64,000 nt of DNA from Dyadobacter jiangsuensis (GCF_003014695.1 NZ_PYAS01000005.1:186001-250000); one strand, 5' to 3'. Counted from the stretch's first letter, positions 8,640 through 17,188 are shown. Notes: a model not told the origin generated them from the letters alone. Program-made: numbers and translations.

Positions 8640-9794
8640 TTAAATGCGTTTTTCCTCCACGATTTCGCCCCGGCTCACGCTGAGGATCATCCCCATTGCA
8701 ATACCCGTAAATAACAGCGAAGTTCCTCCCTGACTAAAAAACGGCAGCGTTTGCCCCGTCACCGGCACCAGCCCGACCGTTACGGCCATCGCCGAAAACG
8801 CCTGGCTCACCACGATGAATGTAAGTCCGGCCGATAGCAGCCCGCCGAATGGTCGTTTGGTCGCCTCGATCGCTTTCAGGCCGCGGTACAAGAGAATCAG
8901 GTAAAGGATGATCAACGCCGTTCCGCCTAATGTGCCGTATTCTTCCACCGCCACCGCGAAAATGAAGTCTTTTTGAGGCTCGGGCAGGAAACGGCGCTGG
9001 CGACTTTTGGAAACGCCTTCTCCATACAATCCCCCGCGGGCCATGGCCATGTAGGATTGCTGGGATTGGTAAACCACCACGTCTTTGTCAAAAAAAGTAG
9101 ATATCCGGCTTTGCGCCGTTCCTGAACGCTGCGTGGAGTTAAGCAAAATCGCGATCGTTGCGAAGAATACAAGGCCGAGCGCCGTAAATGCCAGGTAATG
9201 CAGCGGTACCTTGCCCACGAACATCAGCAAAAAGCAAATACCGGCCAGCATCACGGCCGTCGATACGTTACTCACGAAAATCAGCCCACACACGACACCT
9301 ACAAGCGCGAGCGGCTCCATGAAAAGCTCACGCGTATTCCAGCCGCCTTTTATATGCCGTGCCAATATCAGCGACAAATGTGCTACCAACGCCACCTTGG
9401 CCCATTCCGAAGGCTGGAAACGCTGGCCGATCACCGGTATTTCAATCCACCGGGCAGCATCGTTCACTGATCTTCCGAAAAACATCGTGAATATCAAAAG
9501 CAGGATGGAGCTCCAAACAGCGAGCCTCGTCACATATACAAATTTGATATAGGGCACGCGGTGCACGAAATACATCACTCCCAGCGACAGCACGCATAAC
9601 AATGCATGCTTGTAGAGATAATATTCCGTATTACCATCCATCTGGCTGTAAGCGTCCTTCACGGAAGCGCTGTACACGACCACGATGCTCCACATGAGCA
9701 TAATGATGCATATCCCCCATATCCAGGGATCGCCTTTGAGGTTTTTGCTAAACCATGCCTGGGTATCCTCCCTTGTTTTGTTCAGGAAATCCAT
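8640..9794 (-). CDS. ftsW: SEDS-family peptidoglycan polymerase FtsW
   Basis: FtsW polymerises glycan strands from lipid II at the septum together with its partner penicillin-binding protein, which is encoded at 39867-42011. The 384-residue protein has about ten hydrophobic segments and the SEDS motifs RWIEIPVIGQRFQPSEWAK (about 116-134) and, near the C-terminus, VTGQTLPFFSQGGTSLL. The first cytoplasmic segment before the membrane is longer than in RodA, and its neighbours are murD and murG, which favours FtsW over RodA. ATG at 9794. Confidence 0.96.
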   Translation of the reverse strand: MDFLNKTREDTQAWFSKNLKGDPWIWGICIIMLMWSIVVVYSASVKDAYSQMDGNTEYYLYKHALLCVLSLGVMYFVHRVPYIKFVYVTRLAVWSSILLLIFTMFFGRSVNDAARWIEIPVIGQRFQPSEWAKVALVAHLSLILARHIKGGWNTRELFMEPLALVGVVCGLIFVSNVSTAVMLAGICFLLMFVGKVPLHYLAFTALGLVFFATIAILLNSTQRSGTAQSRISTFFDKDVVVYQSQQSYMAMARGGLYGEGVSKSRQRRFLPEPQKDFIFAVAVEEYGTLGGTALIILYLILLYRGLKAIEATKRPFGGLLSAGLTFIVVSQAFSAMAVTVGLVPVTGQTLPFFSQGGTSLLFTGIAMGMILSVSRGEIVEEKRI

Positions 9795-9817
9795 ATCGTT
9801 TGGCGGCTAAGAATTTA

Positions 9818-9842
9818 TGTCCGGTATTGTCAAGTGTTGTCA
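9818..9842 (-). repeat. Short 10-bp phased GTCA repeat between murD and ftsW
   Basis: TGTCC/TGTCA recurs at 9818, 9828 and 9838, exactly 10 bases apart, with AAGTG between the second and third. The unit matches those of the larger arrays at 15391-15509 and 42481-42642. Only one arm is present here, and it ends seven bases before the murD stop codon. Confidence 0.7.
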
Positions 9843-9849
9843 GAGATGG

Positions 9850-11193
9850 TTATTGGATGAGGTTTCTGACGGCAGCCTTGAATTGATCACCCCGGTCCTC
9901 GTAGTTTTTGAATAAATCAAAACTCGCGCAGGCGGGCGATAGCAGAACGATATCCCCCGGCACGCCCCATTCCCGTCCTTTGTTGACGGCATCCTGGACG
10001 TCCTCGGTCGCATATATTTGCGGGACCTTGCCTGAAAAATAGTTTTCCAGCTTTGCCGGGTCTTTCCCCAGCACGATCAGTCCTTTTACTTTATTCTTTA
10101 CCAGCTCCTCAATTTGTGAATAATCATTTCCTTTATCCACACCGCCGGCAATCAGGATCACCGGCTGATCGAAACTACCTAACGCATAATATACCGAATC
10201 CACATTGGTAGCCTTGGAATCATTAATGTATGCCACACCGCCAATCACTTCTACCTGTTCCAAACGGTGCGGCGCGTTCGTGAACGACTTCAAGCCTTCA
10301 CTGATCTTTTCCGCATCGATACCCAGCAGCTGTGCAACCGATATTGCTGCCAGCGCGTTGATCGCATTGTGCGGTCCCTTGATCGGCAGCTCACTGAATG
10401 CCTGCTCAAATGCACGGCCATTGACATTGGAAATCAGCTGACCGTTTTCAAGGTACGAGCCCGATTCCAATACATTTTCCAGCGAAACCTGCACCTTCCC
10501 AACCGCCGGGCTCCGCTTTCCGAGCTCCTTTTCGATCACTTCACTTTCTTTATAATAAATGAAATGATCCGACGCCGTCTGGTTACGGATAATGTTAAAC
10601 TTGGAATTCACATAATTCTGAAAATCATACCCATAACGATCCAGGTGATCGGGAGTGATATTCAAAAGAACAGAAATATAGGGATGGAAATCGACGATAT
10701 TATCCAGTTGGAAGCTGCTGATTTCCAATACATAATAATCAAAATGCTTTTCAGCAACCGCCCACGCGAAACTGTCGCCGATATTCCCGGCGAGGCCTAC
10801 ATTCAGGCCTGCTGTTTTGAGCAGATGATAGGTCAGTAAGGTGGTGGTGGTTTTGCCGTTGCTACCCGTAATCGCAATGAGTTTCGCGTCCGTATAGCGC
10901 GAGGCGAATTCAATTTCAGAGATCACCGGGATCCCTTTTTCCTTCAATGCGACGATCAAAGGCACCTTGTCGGGAATGCCCGGGCTTTTCACTACGAGGT
11001 CGCTTTCGAGGATGCGTTCCTCCGAATGCTGCCCCTGCTCAAATGGAATATTTTCACTGTTCAGAATGTCAGCGTACTTCTGATGCAACTGGCCCTTATC
11101 CGATAAAAAAACTTCAAAACCTTTGGATTTCGCAAGAATCGCGGCACCGGCGCCGCTTTCTCCGCCACCCAGAATCGTCACCTTTTTTTGCAC
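9850..11193 (-). CDS. murD: UDP-N-acetylmuramoyl-L-alanine--D-glutamate ligase
   Basis: MurD adds D-Glu to UDP-MurNAc-L-Ala. The 447-residue protein has the N-terminal Rossmann loop ILGGGESGAGAAILAK (about 7-22), the P-loop ITGSNGKTTTTLLTYH (about 108-123), a central domain with NITPDHLDRYG, and a C-terminal domain with YINDSKATNVDSVYYAL, the classic MurD SKATN motif. The start is GTG at 11193 (MQKKVTILGG). It is the first gene of the separated second half of the dcw cluster. In a standard cluster it would directly follow mraY, which here lies 26 kb away on the same strand. Confidence 0.97.
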   Translation of the reverse strand: MQKKVTILGGGESGAGAAILAKSKGFEVFLSDKGQLHQKYADILNSENIPFEQGQHSEERILESDLVVKSPGIPDKVPLIVALKEKGIPVISEIEFASRYTDAKLIAITGSNGKTTTTLLTYHLLKTAGLNVGLAGNIGDSFAWAVAEKHFDYYVLEISSFQLDNIVDFHPYISVLLNITPDHLDRYGYDFQNYVNSKFNIIRNQTASDHFIYYKESEVIEKELGKRSPAVGKVQVSLENVLESGSYLENGQLISNVNGRAFEQAFSELPIKGPHNAINALAAISVAQLLGIDAEKISEGLKSFTNAPHRLEQVEVIGGVAYINDSKATNVDSVYYALGSFDQPVILIAGGVDKGNDYSQIEELVKNKVKGLIVLGKDPAKLENYFSGKVPQIYATEDVQDAVNKGREWGVPGDIVLLSPACASFDLFKNYEDRGDQFKAAVRNLIQ

Positions 11194-11287
11194 AAGAATG
11201 AATTTAGAACGTTGAACAATCTGCCTTAACCACGAAGGTAAATCTTTTGGCGAAAACTTTTTTTAATGCCCTCCCAATAACGCAGAT

Positions 11288-11316
11288 AAAAAAAGAGGCA
11301 CAGGAAATATGCCTCT
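11288..11316 (-). terminator. Terminator after mscL
   Basis: On the minus strand, a 7-bp stem (AGAGGCA 11294-11300 with TGCCTCT 11310-11316) and nine-base loop are followed by seven U. It ends the mscL transcript and insulates the murD operon, so murD must start from its own promoter in 11194-11287. A weak -7-like TACCTTCG lies there (11233-11240, minus strand). Confidence 0.75.
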
Positions 11317-11346
11317 CAATTAGTATTTATGACTTTTAAACTAGTT

Positions 11347-11676
11347 CTACTCTTTCTTCATCGATTCGGATAATTTCAATCGGTTGGCCGCTTTCACGAT
11401 CAGGAATATCACCCAGGCAATTAACAGGAATTGGATCAGGACCTGGATAAAGTTACCGTAACGGATCGCCACTTCCGGCGTTTCGCCGACAGCCTCTTTC
11501 AGCACAATCTTAAGTTGTGTAAAATCCACTCCACCGAGGATAAGGCCCAGGATCGGGTTGAGAATGTCTTCCACCAACGAAGTAGTGATTTTTCCAAACG
11601 CGGCACCGATCACGACACCGACGGCGAGGTCGAGCACATTCCCTTGTGCGATAAACGTTTTGAACTCCTTTAGCAT
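11347..11676 (-). CDS. mscL: Large-conductance mechanosensitive channel
   Basis: MscL opens under membrane tension to release solutes during osmotic downshock. The 109-residue protein has the N-terminal amphipathic helix [28 protein letters not shown], where the first pore helix carries the conserved glycines and alanines, then a periplasmic loop, a second membrane helix ([18 protein letters not shown], about 78-95) and a charged C-terminal helix that is shorter than in E. coli. ATG at 11676. The DUF3078 gene upstream ends 25 bases before this start. Confidence 0.96.
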   Translation of the reverse strand: MLKEFKTFIAQGNVLDLAVGVVIGAAFGKITTSLVEDILNPILGLILGGVDFTQLKIVLKEAVGETPEVAIRYGNFIQVLIQFLLIAWVIFLIVKAANRLKLSESMKKE

Positions 11677-11701
11677 AACAAGATGAGGTTAATTGATTAG
11701 A

Positions 11702-12634
11702 TTAAAAAGCGAACAAAAAGCCTATGCTGAGGGCCTGAGCAAACTGGATTTTGTTACTCTGGTCTTCGTCGTAAACCATGATGGCGCCGAGGTTGACATT
11801 GACATACTTGTTGATCTTGGCAGTCAGCTGCGCGTCCAGACGGTTGTCTATATTCAAAGGGTGTTTGAAGCTCGAAAACATCAGATAACGGAATTTAAGG
11901 TTCACGTCCTTCGCAATATCCTTGTCGAAATTGGCGACTAACTGGATCAGGGCCGCTTCGGTACGCACTCGCTTGCCTATGGGCACACCATAGTTCTTCT
12001 GGTCGGGCGTATTTACGTACAGATCCTTGTCAACAACGATGGTCTGCCGCAGCGCGCCGGGCGCGAGGTCAATAAAAAAATAGGGAACGGGCCGGTATTC
12101 GATACCGATCGCCTCGGTCAGATACGCAGGCGAGAGTATCCCGGATACCTTTTTCTTGAATTTAACAGTATCTGTCTCGGCAGAGTATTCATAACCGTTA
12201 CCAAACTGAGAAAGGAAGTTGACATTGGCAAAAAGGCTCCATTTGGCTGTCAGTTCCCGGTTATACTTGGTATCGAAGAATATCCGGTCGACATTCTTGC
12301 GGCTTTGCTGACCCTTGTTCCGGACGATACCGTACTGTCCCTGGAAGTCATTCCGCCACGAATTTTTACCCACTTTTTTTTCACTGAGTGCATTCAGGAA
12401 AAGACCCAGTGCAATAGAGTTTACACCACCACCCGTCCAGTTGGAGCTGAAAGACCCCTGGTTGAGGTTGGCACCGAATTCAATTTTGTGCCAGGCGGTA
12501 TCATTAGCGGTTTTCAAACGGCCTGAATTGATCGAATTGGTAAGATCAACCTTATTTTGGGCAATGGCCGGGAATGTCAGAAGTGCGAGTAAAGTTAGGG
12601 CAATAAAGGATGTACGTTGAAGTTTTTGGCTCAT
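11702..12634 (-). CDS. DUF3078 family outer-membrane-type protein
   Basis: A secreted protein of about 310 residues. The ATG at 12634 gives MSQKLQRTSFIALTLLALLTFPAIAQ, a clean signal peptide; the longer in-frame start at 12691 would bury it. The rest is rich in alternating beta strands with aromatic residues (GANLNQGSFSSNWTGGG, NSIALGLFLNA, NSWRNDFQGQYGIVRN), ending in a terminal strand with Phe (ALSIGFLFAF), as expected of an outer-membrane beta barrel. This matches DUF3078, a Bacteroidota family of unknown function. It lies between the ECF sigma gene and mscL; a functional link to the sigma factor is possible but not shown. Confidence 0.82.
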   Translation of the reverse strand: MSQKLQRTSFIALTLLALLTFPAIAQNKVDLTNSINSGRLKTANDTAWHKIEFGANLNQGSFSSNWTGGGVNSIALGLFLNALSEKKVGKNSWRNDFQGQYGIVRNKGQQSRKNVDRIFFDTKYNRELTAKWSLFANVNFLSQFGNGYEYSAETDTVKFKKKVSGILSPAYLTEAIGIEYRPVPYFFIDLAPGALRQTIVVDKDLYVNTPDQKNYGVPIGKRVRTEAALIQLVANFDKDIAKDVNLKFRYLMFSSFKHPLNIDNRLDAQLTAKINKYVNVNLGAIMVYDEDQSNKIQFAQALSIGFLFAF

Positions 12635-12732
12635 AGTCAATGTGTTTAGTGGGACCATACTCATTAAATTTCCACGATTTACAGCTAACAAATGAGGAGG
12701 TTGCGGTCAAAGTAAAGCAATTTCTGACGCTT

Positions 12733-13335
12733 TCAAAAAAAATTGCTGCCTTCCGAAAGTTTATGGTACCACCTACGAAGTTTCCTGCGCGACCGCATCA
12801 GGCGCATTTTAACAGCACTTTCGGTGATCCTGAACAGGCTTGCAATGTCTCGGATACTGCGGTCGTCGAGATAGCGCAGGTAGATCATCGCCTTATCTTC
12901 CAGGTCGAGTAAATCGAGTGCTTCTTTCAGCATAATCAGATTTACCTCTTCCTCAAACAGCCCCTGCAGACAAAGTTCTTCCTTCCCGCCACCTTCAGGC
13001 GTTTCGGCCTCGTGTACGAGGATCACCCGGCGCTTACTCACGCGCGCGAGGTCCATACAATGGTTATGGGTAATGGTAAAAAGCCAGGTGGAGAACTTGG
13101 CGCCGGTCTTAAACGAGCTCATTTTGTGGATCAGTTTAAGAAAGACGTCGTGCATAACGTCTTCGGCCCGCGTTGCGTCTTTCGTGAGTGTGACGCATTT
13201 TTGATAAACTTTTAAAGCATAACGCTCGTAAAGTTTCTGGAAATGACGATTGTCCCTTGATTCGAGGAAAAGTCTAACTAATTCTTCATCTGTCGAATTA
13301 TGCTCCGAACAGGAATTGCTCCGTGTTTCAACCAT
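12733..13335 (-). CDS. ECF-type RNA polymerase sigma factor
   Basis: A 200-residue sigma-70 family protein with region 2 (LYERYALKVYQKCVTLTKDATRAEDVMHDVFLKLI, about 34-68, followed by FSTWLFTITHNHCMDLAR) and region 4 (LLDLEDKAMIYLRYLDDRSIRDIASLFRITESAVKMRLMRSRRKLRR). It lacks region 3, so it belongs to the extracytoplasmic-function group. No anti-sigma gene (FecR-like) is adjacent, so how it is controlled is unclear. The DUF3078 protein, which starts 98 bases downstream, is a candidate target or partner only by position. Confidence 0.9.
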   Translation of the reverse strand: MVETRSNSCSEHNSTDEELVRLFLESRDNRHFQKLYERYALKVYQKCVTLTKDATRAEDVMHDVFLKLIHKMSSFKTGAKFSTWLFTITHNHCMDLARVSKRRVILVHEAETPEGGGKEELCLQGLFEEEVNLIMLKEALDLLDLEDKAMIYLRYLDDRSIRDIASLFRITESAVKMRLMRSRRKLRRWYHKLSEGSNFF

Positions 13336-13404
13336 TCTGCCTGATGAAATGCCGCCGATAGCGTGTGTCGAAAATTAAATTGCATTTAACTTTCTGTAAA
13401 TATG

Positions 13405-13445
13405 AAAAAACAACGCCTGGTATACAAATTAGATACCAGGCGTTG
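13405..13445 (-). terminator. Terminator after tsf
   Basis: A perfect 13-bp stem (13411-13423 with 13433-13445, core ACGCCTGGTAT) with a nine-base loop is followed on the minus strand by six U (A-tract 13405-13410). It lies 27 bases after the tsf stop. Confidence 0.88.
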
Positions 13446-13471
13446 TCAATATATTTTGTTGCTGAAAAGGC

Positions 13472-14308
13472 TTATCCGCCGATCGCTACACGTTTGAATG
13501 AGGTAACAGACAAACCTTTTGAAGTTTTCTCAAGCAGCTGACGGATAGTCAATGAAGAATCCTTCACAAACTCCTGGTTCAACAGGGTGCTGTCTTTGTA
13601 GAACTTCTGAAGTTTACCTTGAGCGATTTTCTCAAGCATCGCCTCAGGCTTACCTTCTGCACGAGCCTGCTCTTTACCAACTTCGATTTCGCGCTCGATA
13701 GTAGCAGCGTCGATACCGTCTTTGTCAAGCGCAACCGGTTTCATAGCGGCAATTTGCATTGCTACGTCTTTACCAAGTTCAGCAACATCGGTTCCGTTTA
13801 CGCCGGCGAATGCTACCAACACACCCAATTTACCGTTTGAGTGGATGTAAGGGACAACTTTGTCAGCTGTTACGTTCTCGTAAGCGCTGATTTCCAGTTT
13901 CTCTCCCAGTTTACCTGTCAGTTCAACCATGTGCTCTGATACAGGACGACCGTCCGCCAAAGTTGCAGCCAAAAGGGCATCTTTGTCAGCGATGTTATCC
14001 GCTACTGCTTTGTCAAGGATAGATTGCGCAAGGTTTTTGAAATCTTCCACGTTCGATACGGGCTCAGTTTCGCAAGCCAAAGCAACGAGTTTACCGTTGG
14101 TACCGTCAGCGCTGATGTTGATCAGAACAGTTCCTTCTGATACAGCGTTGTCAGCACGTTTTGCAGCCACTTTCTGTCCTTGTTTACGGAGAATATCAAC
14201 GGCTTTGTCGAAATCGCCATCTGCTTCCTGCAGGGCTTTTTTACAATCCATCATGCCCGCGCCGGTCATCTGGCGGAGTTTGTTTACATCTTGTGCGGTA
14301 ATTGCCAT
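13472..14308 (-). CDS. tsf: Translation elongation factor Ts
   Basis: EF-Ts is the guanine nucleotide exchange factor for EF-Tu. The 278-residue protein has the N-terminal UBA-like domain with VNKLRQMTGAGMMDCKKALQEADGDFDKAVDILRKQG (about 8-44), the first EF-Ts signature, then the core domains with VALACETEPVSNVEDF (about 75-90) and the C-terminal QEFVKDSSLTIRQLLEK. It follows rpsB, as in most bacteria, but a strong hairpin with a U-tract lies between the two genes (14404-14440). Confidence 0.97.
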   Translation of the reverse strand: MAITAQDVNKLRQMTGAGMMDCKKALQEADGDFDKAVDILRKQGQKVAAKRADNAVSEGTVLINISADGTNGKLVALACETEPVSNVEDFKNLAQSILDKAVADNIADKDALLAATLADGRPVSEHMVELTGKLGEKLEISAYENVTADKVVPYIHSNGKLGVLVAFAGVNGTDVAELGKDVAMQIAAMKPVALDKDGIDAATIEREIEVGKEQARAEGKPEAMLEKIAQGKLQKFYKDSTLLNQEFVKDSSLTIRQLLEKTSKGLSVTSFKRVAIGG

Positions 14309-14403
14309 GATCGTGATAAATATTTTTGTATTAATGTTTTGTGGTAAAAGGGCCGTTAACCGCCGATTATGAAATGGTTAAGGAATCCCTTCGCAAGAAT
14401 TTT

Positions 14404-14440
14404 AAAAAAACGTAGCCCATAGCAAGAGGCTATGGGCTAC
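14404..14440 (-). terminator. Terminator or attenuator between rpsB and tsf
   Basis: An 11-bp stem (14412-14422 with 14430-14440, core TAGCCCATAG) and seven-base loop are followed on the minus strand by seven U (A-tract 14404-14410). This has the full form of an intrinsic terminator in the middle of the usually joint rpsB-tsf transcript. Confidence 0.85.
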
Positions 14441-14492
14441 CGTATATGTCAAGTATGGCGGGTCATTTGAAAATCACGCCATATTGCCCTTT

Positions 14493-15311
14493 TTACTCTT
14501 CGTCAGATTCAGCAACTTCTGCTTCTGCGGCAACTTCGGCACGAGGGGCTGCCTCATCACCTTTGTCAGCTGCGCGTTTCGCTTCTTCTTCCTCAACCAG
14601 GCGCTGATCGTCTTTGTCTTGTTTGCGTTCCATCAAACCTTCTTCGATAGCCTTACCGATCGCCAAAGTGATCAACGAGATTGCTTTGTAAGCATCGTCG
14701 TTCGATGGGATTGGGAAGTCAACCAATTCAGGGTTTGAGTTGGTATCGCAGATCGCAAAAATAGGGATGTTCAATCTTTTTGCTTCTGCAACCGCAATGT
14801 GCTCGCGTTTTACATCAACGATGAAAAGTGCCGCTGGAAGGCGAGTAAGGTCCGCTACACCACCTAGTACTCTTTCCAGTTTCTCCTTTTCACGTGTAAG
14901 CATCAGGCGTTCTCTTTTCGCAATATTGCTAACCGTGGCTTCGTCTTTCAGCATCTTCTCGAGAGTCTGCATTTTTTTCAAAGACTTGCGAATTGTGCCA
15001 AAGTTTGTCAGCATACCACCCAACCAGCGATCGGTCACGTAAGGCATTTTAAGGCGTTTTGCCTCTTCCGTTACGATTTCCTGCGCTTGTTTTTTAGTAG
15101 CAACAAACATGATCTTACGTCCTGAACGAACGATCTGTTTCAACGCAGCTTCCGCTTCGCCGAGGCAGCTCAAAGTTTTGTTCAGGTCAATGATGTGGAT
15201 CCCGTTCTTCTCCATGAAGATATACGGAGCCATCCGTGGATCCCACTTGCGGGTAAGGTGACCAAAGTGGACACCTGCATCCAATAGTTCTTTATATTCT
15301 ATTTGTGCCAT
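14493..15311 (-). CDS. rpsB: 30S ribosomal protein S2
   Basis: S2 binds the head-body junction of the 30S subunit. The ATG at 15311 gives MAQIEYKELLDAGVHFGHLTRKWDP, the standard start; an in-frame TTG six bases upstream is less likely. The core carries FVATKKQAQEIV, RWLGGMLTNFGTIRKSL and PALFIVDVKREHIAVAEAKRLNIP, the S2 signatures. The last 45 residues form an acidic Glu/Ala tail (from about QRLVEEEEAKRAADKG to the final DEE) beyond the E. coli length, common in this phylum. The upstream gap holds an inverted 10-bp repeat array. Confidence 0.97.
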   Translation of the reverse strand: MAQIEYKELLDAGVHFGHLTRKWDPRMAPYIFMEKNGIHIIDLNKTLSCLGEAEAALKQIVRSGRKIMFVATKKQAQEIVTEEAKRLKMPYVTDRWLGGMLTNFGTIRKSLKKMQTLEKMLKDEATVSNIAKRERLMLTREKEKLERVLGGVADLTRLPAALFIVDVKREHIAVAEAKRLNIPIFAICDTNSNPELVDFPIPSNDDAYKAISLITLAIGKAIEEGLMERKQDKDDQRLVEEEEAKRAADKGDEAAPRAEVAAEAEVAESDEE

Positions 15312-15390
15312 TGCCAAATTTGATTTAAAAATATTTTAGACTTGTTACGCAGCACGAAGCATCGGGCACGATAAGCGACGTCTGGACAAT

Positions 15391-15509
15391 TTATTGTCAT
15401 TGATTGTCAGAGGTTGTCATTGATTGTCATGTGTTGTTTTAAACTATAAAGAACAACAAATGACCATTCCTGACTACACTTGACCTTTCTGACCACATCT
15501 GACCACTTA
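15391..15509 (-). repeat. Inverted array of 10-bp GTCA-core repeats between rpsI and rpsB
   Basis: On the plus strand GTCA starts at 15396, 15406, 15416 and 15426, exactly every 10 bases, with a degenerate fifth unit at 15436. After a short AT-rich centre (about 15438-15452) the same motif returns in reverse: TGAC at 15461, 15471, 15481, 15490 and 15500. The two arms pair imperfectly, best near the centre (GTTGTT with AACAAC, then TCAT with ATGA). It begins directly after the rpsI stop and ends about 80 bases before the rpsB start. It may act as an RNA hairpin or as a phased protein-binding site; see findings. Confidence 0.85.
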
Positions 15510-15896
15510 TTAACGTTTCGAGAACTGGAATCTTCTGCGAGCCTTAGCGCGTCCGTATTTCTTACGCTCAACCATACGTGGGTCGCGGGTAAGGAATCCT
15601 TCTTTTTTCAATGCGCCGCGGAATTCGCCGTTGTATTGAACCAGTGCACGTGAAACCGCCATACGGATCGCTTCCGCCTGACCTGAGATTCCACCACCTC
15701 TTACGTTTACTTTGATATCGTAACCATTTCCACCTGAGATTGTTGCAAACGGTTGTTGCAGAACGATCTGGTGTACTTCAAACGGGAAATATTCTTTGTA
15801 ATCACGACCGTTTACTTTGATATCGCCTTTACCGGGTGTAAGGTAAATACGAGCAACGGCTGTTTTTCTTCTACCTATTGTGTTGATCACTTCCAT
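15510..15896 (-). CDS. rpsI: 30S ribosomal protein S9
   Basis: S9 lies on the 30S head, with its C-terminal tail reaching the P-site tRNA. The 128-residue protein shows GRRKTAVARIYLTPGKGDI near the start, VNVRGGGISGQAEAIRMAVSRALV in the middle, and the terminal GRAKARRRFQFSKR, ending in the conserved Lys-Arg. It lies three bases after rplM, the universal rplM-rpsI pair. Confidence 0.98.
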   Translation of the reverse strand: MEVINTIGRRKTAVARIYLTPGKGDIKVNGRDYKEYFPFEVHQIVLQQPFATISGGNGYDIKVNVRGGGISGQAEAIRMAVSRALVQYNGEFRGALKKEGFLTRDPRMVERKKYGRAKARRRFQFSKR

Positions 15897-15899
15897 GAA

Positions 15900-16343
15900 T
15901 TACAATTGGATTTGCTTTGGTTGCTGTGCGCTGTGCGGGTGTTCTGCGGCAGCGTAAACAAACAGGTTTGTAAATAAACGACGTCCCAAACGGTTCTTTG
16001 GAAGCATGCCTTTCACGGCTTTCTCGATCACACGCTCAGGGTGTTTTTCGAGCAACTCGCGAGGAGTTTGAAAACGTTGACCTCCTGGGTAACCTGTGTG
16101 GCGAACATAAACCTTGTCCGTCATTTTCTTACCTGTCAACTTGATCTTATCGGCGTTGATAACAATTACGTTATCTCCACAATCCACATGAGGAGTGTAG
16201 CTTGCTTTGTGTTTGCCTCTGATAATCTTAGCAACTTCGCTGGCCAAACGACCAAGAACTGCATTTTCAGCATCCACAACAATCCACTCCTTGTTTACTG
16301 TGTTTTTGTTCGCCGAGATGGTTTTGTAGCTTAACGTATCCAC
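15900..16343 (-). CDS. rplM: 50S ribosomal protein L13
   Basis: L13 is an early assembly protein of the 50S subunit. The start is the GTG at 16343 ([16 protein letters not shown]), which matches the usual Bacteroidota N-terminus; the in-frame TTG at 16352 is less likely. The 147-residue protein has [38 protein letters not shown] and a C-terminal half with [42 protein letters not shown], both classic. It is the first gene of the rplM-rpsI operon, with a promoter match upstream. Confidence 0.97.
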   Translation of the reverse strand: MDTLSYKTISANKNTVNKEWIVVDAENAVLGRLASEVAKIIRGKHKASYTPHVDCGDNVIVINADKIKLTGKKMTDKVYVRHTGYPGGQRFQTPRELLEKHPERVIEKAVKGMLPKNRLGRRLFTNLFVYAAAEHPHSAQQPKQIQL

Positions 16344-16415
16344 GATTAACAAAAAATTAAATTGATTTTCAATAATTTACACTGTAACAAGACAGTCCAT
16401 CGCAAAATGGGAGTG

Positions 16416-16447
16416 CAAATATAGAGTTTAACAAATTGAATTACAAG
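16416..16447 (-). promoter_or_regulatory. Probable promoter of rplM-rpsI
   Basis: On the minus strand, TATATTTG (16416-16423) exactly fits the Bacteroidota -7 element TAnnTTTG. A TTG (16444-16446, in CTTGT) lies upstream with a 20-base spacer. The expected transcript start is about 65 bases before the rplM GTG. Confidence 0.55.
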
Positions 16448-16468
16448 TATGTTTGTGAAATTCATTTG

Positions 16469-17170
16469 TCAATTCCCTAATCCAAAGGCTAATGCGACGT
16501 ACGGAAGGCCGTAAACTTTGGACACATGTCGCTGGTTGTTATCGAGGTAAACGTTGAAACCATCGTTTTTTCGGGTGGTGTAAGTAAGCCTGGTGTAAGT
16601 GTAACCGAGCTTCACGCCCAACTTCCGGGTAGCCTTGAAACGCACGAATGCTTCCGACTGCCCCGTGTTCCTGCGCAGCGCGAACGGCAACACGTTGAAT
16701 AACGTCGGTTTGCTGGCCAGCCATTGATCGTAATTGGGCTTTCCAGTTCCATTCGTCGGAGCGTTTTTCTCATAATACCCGTGCCGTTTAGAGCCGTAAG
16801 TCAGCCCGAGCAGGTCGGCATTTACACCAATATCGAGCTTCCAGAAACTCACATTCACACCTGCAAGGAAGCTGAGACCATTGACGGAAACATCCCGGTA
16901 TTCCAGATAGTCCTTAACACCCGCAACACGCTCGGTATAGAGGTTTGTTCTGCCGCCATAGAGGCCCCATGCCCTGAAGCCGACACCAAACCGCAGCCAG
17001 GGAAGCCGTTGCGAACCAATTTCCTCGTGATACATAATAGAAGGCGCCCAGGTGTTGTTCCCTAAGCTGGCACCGACATCCACACCGCCAGCAATCGGGG
17101 AAGTATATTGTGCGTGTGTGGAAGTGGCATTCAGTAATAAAATGATCAATAGTCCTTTTAAAATTTTCAT
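16469..17170 (-). CDS. Secreted beta-barrel-like protein of unknown function
   Basis: I do not recognise a named family. The ATG at 17170 gives MKILKGLLIILLLNATSTHAQ, a signal peptide with cleavage near HAQ; a second ATG at 17182 adds four residues, and a longer in-frame start would add a non-signal leader. The mature part has many short amphipathic strands with aromatic girdles (LRFGVGFRAWGLYGG, VNGLSFLAGVNVSFWKLDIGVNADLLGL, KLGVKLGYTYTRLTY) and ends YVALAFGLGN, as in small outer-membrane barrels. Its start lies only 18 bases from the divergent DUF1080 gene, so their control regions must overlap coding sequence. Confidence 0.7.
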   Translation of the reverse strand: MKILKGLLIILLLNATSTHAQYTSPIAGGVDVGASLGNNTWAPSIMYHEEIGSQRLPWLRFGVGFRAWGLYGGRTNLYTERVAGVKDYLEYRDVSVNGLSFLAGVNVSFWKLDIGVNADLLGLTYGSKRHGYYEKNAPTNGTGKPNYDQWLASKPTLFNVLPFALRRNTGQSEAFVRFKATRKLGVKLGYTYTRLTYTTRKNDGFNVYLDNNQRHVSKVYGLPYVALAFGLGN

Positions 17171-17188
17171 TGCTGAACCCATAGTTAG

